NCBI GenBank assembly: GCA_020427145.1
Contig: JAGQOU010000037.1
Location: 1-48,980, forward strand
Source of the DNA: Planctomycetales bacterium
GTDB lineage: Bacteria > Planctomycetota > Planctomycetia > Pirellulales > Lacipirellulaceae
DNA: 48,980 nucleotides
Direction: 5' to 3'
Below, piece after piece: positions 45,140-48,980 of the stretch. Positions within the stretch are counted from its first letter, which is position 1. Each line of letters begins with the position of its first letter. The notes beneath the pieces are model-generated. The model was not told where the DNA came from, ran no database searches, and worked only from the letters and a program-made list of their open reading frames with translations. The translations under genes and the position numbers were made by a program.

Positions 45140-45421
45140 ATGGTCACCCAATCGCGCGATCTTGCCGAAGTGCCGCCGCTGCCGGCTGTGCGGCTGACCG
45201 ATGTCGCCTCGGGCGTGGTGGCCCGGGTCGCCGAGATCGCCGGCCACTGCGACGATTCGCTGCGACTCAAGGCCCTCGGCCTGTGCTCCGGTCGCATTGT
45301 CCAGATTGCCGCCGCGGGCGACCCCATGATCGTCCGCGTGGTGGGAGCCCGGGTCGGCGTGTCGGCGCGGCTTGCCGAGACCGTGACCGTCGTGCCGCAA
45401 CCGAATACCGCAAGCCGCTAA
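45140..45421 (+). CDS. feoA: ferrous iron transport protein A
   Basis: This small protein of 93 residues has the SH3-like FeoA fold: VRLTDVASGVVARVAEIAG, then DDSLRLKALGLCSGRIVQIA and DPMIVRVVGARVGVSARLAETVTV. FeoA is the cytoplasmic partner of FeoB and stimulates its Fe2+ transport. It is longer than most FeoA (about 75 residues) through an N-terminal extension. The ATG at 45140 is chosen as the first after the operator; GGAG is only two bases before it, so a slightly later start cannot be excluded. feoB follows 54 bases downstream in the same direction. Confidence 0.92.
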   Translation: MVTQSRDLAEVPPLPAVRLTDVASGVVARVAEIAGHCDDSLRLKALGLCSGRIVQIAAAGDPMIVRVVGARVGVSARLAETVTVVPQPNTASR

Positions 45422-45475
45422 CTTTCTCGCCCGAACGCGATCACCGTTCGCATCGGCTGGGGCGATACGACTGCA

Positions 45476-47488
45476 ATGTCATCCGCCGCGCTGCCGATCG
45501 TCGCCGCCATCAACGCTCCGCACAGCGCCGTGGTGGCGTTGGTGGGCAATCCCAACGCCGGCAAGACGACCCTCTTCAACCGGCTGACCGGTCTGCGGGC
45601 CAAGACGGCCAACTTTCCCGGCACCACCGTTGAGCATCGCCGGGCCGACGTCCGCTTGGACGGCGCGGCGGTAACGCTTGTCGATTTGCCGGGGCTGTAC
45701 ACGCTCGACGCGGTGACGCCCGACGAGCGGGTGGCCCGCGACGCGCTGACCGGCGAGCTGCCCGGGACGCCCCAGCCCGCCGTGGCCATGGTGGTGGTCG
45801 ACGCAACCAACGTCGAGCGGAGTTTGTTTCTCGTTGCGCAGCTGTTGGAACTGAAACTGCCCACCATCGTCGCGCTCAACATGATGGACGACGCGGTGCG
45901 TCAAGGGCTGGAGATCGACCGCGACGAGTTGCAGATGCGGATCGGCTGTCCGGTGATCGCCGTCTCGGGACGCACAGGGCAGGGGATCGACGATCTGCGC
46001 CGCGCACTCGCCGTGGCTGTCGCCGACGCCACCGCCACCGAACCGCCCGCCGCGCTGGTGAAGTGTGGCGCCTGTAGCGGCTGCCAGTACGCGGCTCGCT
46101 ACGACTGGGCCCAAGGGGTGACCGCCGCCGCCGTGCGGGGCGAGCCCGCCCTGCGCAGCGCTCGCACCGAGCGGATCGATCGCGTGCTGACCCACCGCGT
46201 CGTTGGCATGGCGTGCTTCGCCGCGGTCATGGCGCTGGTGTTCACGCTCATCTTTTGGGTGGCCCAATATCCGATGGGTTGGATCGACGGCCTGTTCAGC
46301 ACCGCTGGCGATTTGGCCGCCCGGTGGTTGCCGGCCGGCGACTTCCAGAGTTTCGTCGCCGACGGCGTGATCGGCGGCGTGGGCGGCATGCTTATCTTCT
46401 TGCCGCAAATTTGCCTGCTGTTCTTCGCGCTGTCGCTGCTGGAAGACTCCGGCTATCTCGCCCGGGCGGCGTTTGTGATGGACCGCCTGATGCACCGCGT
46501 CGGGTTGCCGGGCAAGGCGTTCGTGCCGTTGCTGTCGGCGCACGCCTGCGCCATTCCCGCGATTATGTCGACGCGCGTGATCGAGGACCGCCGCGATCGG
46601 CTGGCCACGATCATGGTGATCCCGCTGATGACCTGCTCGGCTCGCGTGCCCGTGTACGCCATGGTGATGGCGCTGTTGTTTCCGCATCGCCCGCTCTTGG
46701 CGTCGGCCGTGTTCGTGGGGGCCTACGCGCTGGGGATCGTGGCGGCGCTGGGCATGGCGTGGATCTTCAAGCACTCGCTGCTGAAGGGCCGCACCAAGCC
46801 GCTGGTGATCGAGCTGCCCAACTACCGCCTGCCGTCGCTGCGCAACGCGCTGCTCACAACCTACGACCGGGCGTGGGCGTTTATCAAGAACGCCGGCACC
46901 ACGATCATGGTCATTGCCCTGATCATGTGGGGCCTGGCCACGTACCCGAAGATCGACGCCGACGCCCTGCCGCCCGAGACGCAGGCGGCGATTGCGGCGG
47001 CCGAAGCGACAGGCGACGACGCGGCCGCCGACCGACTGCTCAGCCAGGCGCAACTGCAGCATTCCTTTGCCGGAAGGATTGGCCGCGGCATCCAGCCGGC
47101 CTTCGCCCCGTTGGGGTTCGACTGGCGAATGAGCATCGGCGTGGTCAGCTCGCTCGCAGCCCGCGAGGTGATCGTCTCCACCCTGGCCGTGCTGTACGGC
47201 ATCGGCGACGACGAAGCGACCGACGACGAAACGGGCGCCTCACGATCGCTGCTCGAAAAACTCCAAGCGAGCCGCCGCGCCGATGGCGGGCCCGTGTTCA
47301 CTACGGCGACCTGCCTCAGCCTGCTGGTGTTCTACGTGCTGGCGATGCAGTGCCTGCCGACCCAGGCCGTGACTCGCCGCGAAACCGGCACGTGGAAATG
47401 GCCGCTCATTCAGCTGGGCTATATGACCGTGTTGGCGTACGTGGCGGCGCTGGTGACCTATCAAACGGCCGCCGCAGCGGGCTGGTAA
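45476..47488 (+). CDS. feoB: ferrous iron transporter B
   Basis: This 670-residue Fe2+ permease has an N-terminal G domain with G1 GNPNAGKT (24-31), G3 DLPG (70-73) and G4 NMMD (135-138). A helical switch region follows, then the membrane core with Gate motifs: LEDSGYLARAAFVMDRLMHR, PLLSAHACAIPAIMSTRVIE and PLMTCSARVPVYAM. The cysteine in SAHACAIPAI matches the family's conserved gate cysteine position. Between the G domain and the membrane part is a C-x2-C-x2-C motif (C197, C200, C203; KCGACSGCQYAARYDW), which classic E. coli-type FeoB lacks. It imports ferrous iron across the inner membrane. There is no feoC next to it. The start at 45476 lacks a strong ribosome site. Confidence 0.95.
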   Translation: MSSAALPIVAAINAPHSAVVALVGNPNAGKTTLFNRLTGLRAKTANFPGTTVEHRRADVRLDGAAVTLVDLPGLYTLDAVTPDERVARDALTGELPGTPQPAVAMVVVDATNVERSLFLVAQLLELKLPTIVALNMMDDAVRQGLEIDRDELQMRIGCPVIAVSGRTGQGIDDLRRALAVAVADATATEPPAALVKCGACSGCQYAARYDWAQGVTAAAVRGEPALRSARTERIDRVLTHRVVGMACFAAVMALVFTLIFWVAQYPMGWIDGLFSTAGDLAARWLPAGDFQSFVADGVIGGVGGMLIFLPQICLLFFALSLLEDSGYLARAAFVMDRLMHRVGLPGKAFVPLLSAHACAIPAIMSTRVIEDRRDRLATIMVIPLMTCSARVPVYAMVMALLFPHRPLLASAVFVGAYALGIVAALGMAWIFKHSLLKGRTKPLVIELPNYRLPSLRNALLTTYDRAWAFIKNAGTTIMVIALIMWGLATYPKIDADALPPETQAAIAAAEATGDDAAADRLLSQAQLQHSFAGRIGRGIQPAFAPLGFDWRMSIGVVSSLAAREVIVSTLAVLYGIGDDEATDDETGASRSLLEKLQASRRADGGPVFTTATCLSLLVFYVLAMQCLPTQAVTRRETGTWKWPLIQLGYMTVLAYVAALVTYQTAAAAGW

Positions 47489-47593
47489 CCACCGACCGAC
47501 GCGGTTCTCACCCGGAAATTGGCCCAGGGCCAGGTGGTGTCCTAAGGTTGGGGAGGAGGGCGGCCAGGGCAGGCTCTGGTTGCACAGCTACGA

Positions 47594-47800
47594 CTACGCG
47601 CGCCGATTGCGTAGCCATCGGGCGGCCGGCCGAGCGAACCAAATGCACGCGAGCCACCCCAGTTTCCAGGCAACATCCACAGGACTCACGGGGTCGTGGA
47701 ATGCGACCAGGTACACCACCAGGGCTGCGAGGATCGCGAAGGCAATGTTTTGGCTAGTGGAGAGGCGTGGCACGGGCGTGGATGATGGGGATGCATCCAT
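47594..47800 (-). CDS. small two-helix membrane protein, unknown
   Basis: This is a 68-residue protein from the ATG at 47800 (MDASPSSTPVPRLSTSQ). Two hydrophobic segments (about 18-36 NIAFAILAALVVYLVAFHD, and about 43-57 VAWKLGWLACIWFARP) are separated by a short polar loop, and a basic tail (RWLRNRRA) would stay in the cytoplasm. The frame is open upstream to 48028, but that part looks non-coding and overlaps the promoter of the next gene. I do not recognise a family. It lies downstream of feoB on the opposite strand, so it is not a feoC. Confidence 0.5.
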   Translation of the reverse strand: MDASPSSTPVPRLSTSQNIAFAILAALVVYLVAFHDPVSPVDVAWKLGWLACIWFARPAARWLRNRRA

Positions 47801-47981
47801 GACCGCCAAGATACCCTTCCTGGGAGCCGACTGCCAAATTGGACCCCAAAAGTGGGCAGCGATTCCGTTTAGTGGATGACGGGTAGTGATACCGTTTGAG
47901 CCCTGCGCAGAGGGCGCGAACCCATTGGCGCCGCGAGCGTCATTTATTCCCGCCGTTGCTGAGAACCATCGACGCCCCGCG

Positions 47982-48010
47982 TTGACGGACTTGCATTCGG
48001 GCGTCAAAAT
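47982..48010 (+). promoter_or_regulatory. candidate promoter of the small basic protein
   Basis: TTGACG (47982-47987) and CAAAAT (48005-48010) are 17 bases apart. The -35 is nearly perfect, the -10 matches four of six. The start codon of the next gene lies 74 bases downstream of the -10. Confidence 0.45.
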
Positions 48011-48083
48011 ACCGGGCTCGGCGGCCAATCATGCCGCTGACTCCTTAAAGCACACTCTCCCCAGATCATTGAAGGAATATTCC

Positions 48084-48275
48084 ATGGCAGGCAGCGAACG
48101 CGCTCGCGAGCTTCGTCGGCGACGGGCTCGAAAGACGAAGGTCACGAAGATCAAGCAGAAGCTCCCCAAGGCGACGCAATCCGAGAAGGTCGAAATCGCC
48201 CGCAAGCTGCGCGAAATCACCCCGGGCGCCGAGCAGCTGATCGAAGATTGGAAGCTGGTGGAGGTGGACCGGTAG
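48084..48275 (+). CDS. short basic helical protein of a planctomycete-typical family
   Basis: This 63-residue protein begins MAGSERARELRRRRARKTK and continues KIKQKLPKATQSEKVEIARK to an acidic end (QLIEDWKLVEVDR). The first half is strongly basic and helical, so RNA, ribosome or DNA binding is possible. I recall near-identical short proteins from many planctomycetes (a DUF6800-like family), but this is memory only. The start is firm: AAGGA at 48072-48076 lies seven bases before the ATG. The frame is open upstream, but that part does not look coding. It converges with clpB, 14 bases away. Confidence 0.8.
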   Translation: MAGSERARELRRRRARKTKVTKIKQKLPKATQSEKVEIARKLREITPGAEQLIEDWKLVEVDR

Positions 48276-48289
48276 GCGGTCGACCCCAG

Positions 48290-48980
48290 CTAGGGCTGAT
48301 CGACCCGGCGGAACGTGAACTCCTCGTCCACCGCGTCGATCTCCACCGTCGCGCCCTCGGGGTACTCGCCGCGGAGTAGTTCCGTGGCGAGCGGATTGGC
48401 GACCGATTGCTGGATCACGCGCTTCACCGGCCGGGCGCCGAAGCTGGGGTCGTAGCCCAGCGCCGCAATGCGATTGCGGGCCGCCTCGGTGACCACCAGG
48501 TTCAGGTCGCGCTTGGCGAGCATCGCCTCCAGGTGCGACAGCTGGATATCGACGATCCGCCGCACCTGCTCGCGACCCAGCGGGTGGAACACGATCGTCT
48601 CGTCGACGCGGTTGAGGAACTCCGGCAAAAACCGCGTTCGGAGCGCCTCTTTGAGCGCCTCCTTCATCTCGTCTTCGCTGCCCCCCTCTTGCGCGATCTG
48701 CTGGATCAACTGGCTGCCGACGTTGCTGGTCATCACCACGATCGTGTTGGTGAAGTCAACCGTGTGGCCGTGGTTGTCGGTCAACCGGCCGTCGTCGAGC
48801 ACCTGCAGCAGGATGTTGAAGACGTCCGGGTGGGCCTTCTCGATCTCGTCGAGCAGAACCACCGAATAGGGCTTGCGCCGCACGGCCTCGGTCAACTGAC
48901 CGCCTTCTTCGAAACCGACGTAGCCAGGAGGGGCACCCACCAGGCGCGAGACGGCGAACTTCTCCATGTACTCGGACATG
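48290..48980 (-). CDS. clpB: ClpB disaggregase, C-terminal part (cut by window edge)
   Basis: The last 230 residues of ClpB are visible. They start in the second AAA+ domain at [20 protein letters not shown], then [20 protein letters not shown], the Walker [16 protein letters not shown], sensor 1 in [11 protein letters not shown], the arginine finger region [12 protein letters not shown], and sensor 2 in [13 protein letters not shown]. The C-terminal small domain ends in FTFRRVDQP. ClpB extracts polypeptides from aggregates with DnaK in the cytoplasm. The N-terminal domain, first AAA+ module and middle domain lie beyond the window. The protein is not truncated at its C-terminus. Confidence 0.96.
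   Translation of the reverse strand, partial: MSEYMEKFAVSRLVGAPPGYVGFEEGGQLTEAVRRKPYSVVLLDEIEKAHPDVFNILLQVLDDGRLTDNHGHTVDFTNTIVVMTSNVGSQLIQQIAQEGGSEDEMKEALKEALRTRFLPEFLNRVDETIVFHPLGREQVRRIVDIQLSHLEAMLAKRDLNLVVTEAARNRIAALGYDPSFGARPVKRVIQQSVANPLATELLRGEYPEGATVEIDAVDEEFTFRRVDQP

Noticed and set aside
45479-47062. 527-residue reverse ORF opposite feoB
   Set aside because: His/Arg/Gln-rich shadow; feoB is unmistakable on the other strand.
1-48980. CRISPR arrays, tRNA or rRNA genes, insertion sequences, prophage
   Set aside because: I looked through all intergenic regions and found no spaced direct repeats of array type, no cloverleaf or rRNA-like sequence, and no transposase or integrase motif.

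Overview
The window is high-GC chromosomal DNA from a planctomycete, most likely of the order Pirellulales (inferred from protein signatures, not from a marker gene). Two giant secreted proteins carry the planctomycete N-terminal signature FEPLEDRR / EELEDRRML and C-terminal dockerin-like EF-hand repeats with ADFLAWQRG. There are also a planctomycete-type (BBP7-like) outer-membrane beta-barrel, two PEP-CTERM secreted proteins, a Hanks-type kinase with a membrane segment, and a CRTAC1-like VCBS/ASPIC protein. Both strands are used, operons are short, and some genes have GTG starts. I saw no rRNA, tRNA, CRISPR array, transposase or phage gene.

Layout. 1-7.1 kb: 5' part of hemL, a Ser/Thr kinase, an SH3-like exported protein, a membrane-anchored HEAT-like protein, and the phenylalanine-pathway protein PheA. 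7.3-22.3 kb: a loose carbohydrate and small-molecule catabolism region with a VCBS/ASPIC PEP-CTERM protein, a GH29 alpha-L-fucosidase, an FAD-dependent oxidoreductase, a GH39 glycosidase, a double zinc-ribbon protein, a zinc-dependent polyol-type dehydrogenase, a GntP-family permease, two SDR oxidoreductases, a zinc-ribbon/PilZ protein (probable c-di-GMP receptor) and a dihydropyrimidinase. 22.5-35.0 kb: a cell-surface island. A 1690-residue subtilisin-like protease reads leftward; a BBP7-like beta-barrel and a 1664-residue triple-module beta-helix protein read rightward. The island is bounded and punctuated by clear hairpin terminators. 35.3-43.1 kb: hflX, an SDR, an RluA-type pseudouridine synthase, an animal-type haem peroxidase with PEP-CTERM, and a translationally coupled GT2 / GT39-like pair. 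43.5-49.0 kb: an AI-2E-family transporter, feoAB behind a promoter plus a 19-bp palindromic operator candidate, a 2-TM peptide, a 63-residue basic protein and the 3' end of clpB.

How the parts work together (inference). The glycosidases, oxidoreductases and GntP permease fit uptake and oxidation of fucose-, xylose- or sugar-acid-containing polysaccharides, as expected for a marine or aquatic planctomycete. The surface island looks like a set of adhesion or processing proteins that share one N-terminal export signature and one C-terminal EF-hand cassette around an outer-membrane barrel. feoAB is probably iron-regulated. The least explained signals are: a perfect 28-bp palindrome exactly over the PEP-CTERM arginine motif of the haem peroxidase; an exact 42-bp tandem duplication upstream of the giant protease; two families of intergenic inverted repeats; the PilZ plus zinc-ribbon fusion; the C-x2-C-x2-C insert in FeoB; and the apparently degenerate chorismate mutase domain of PheA.
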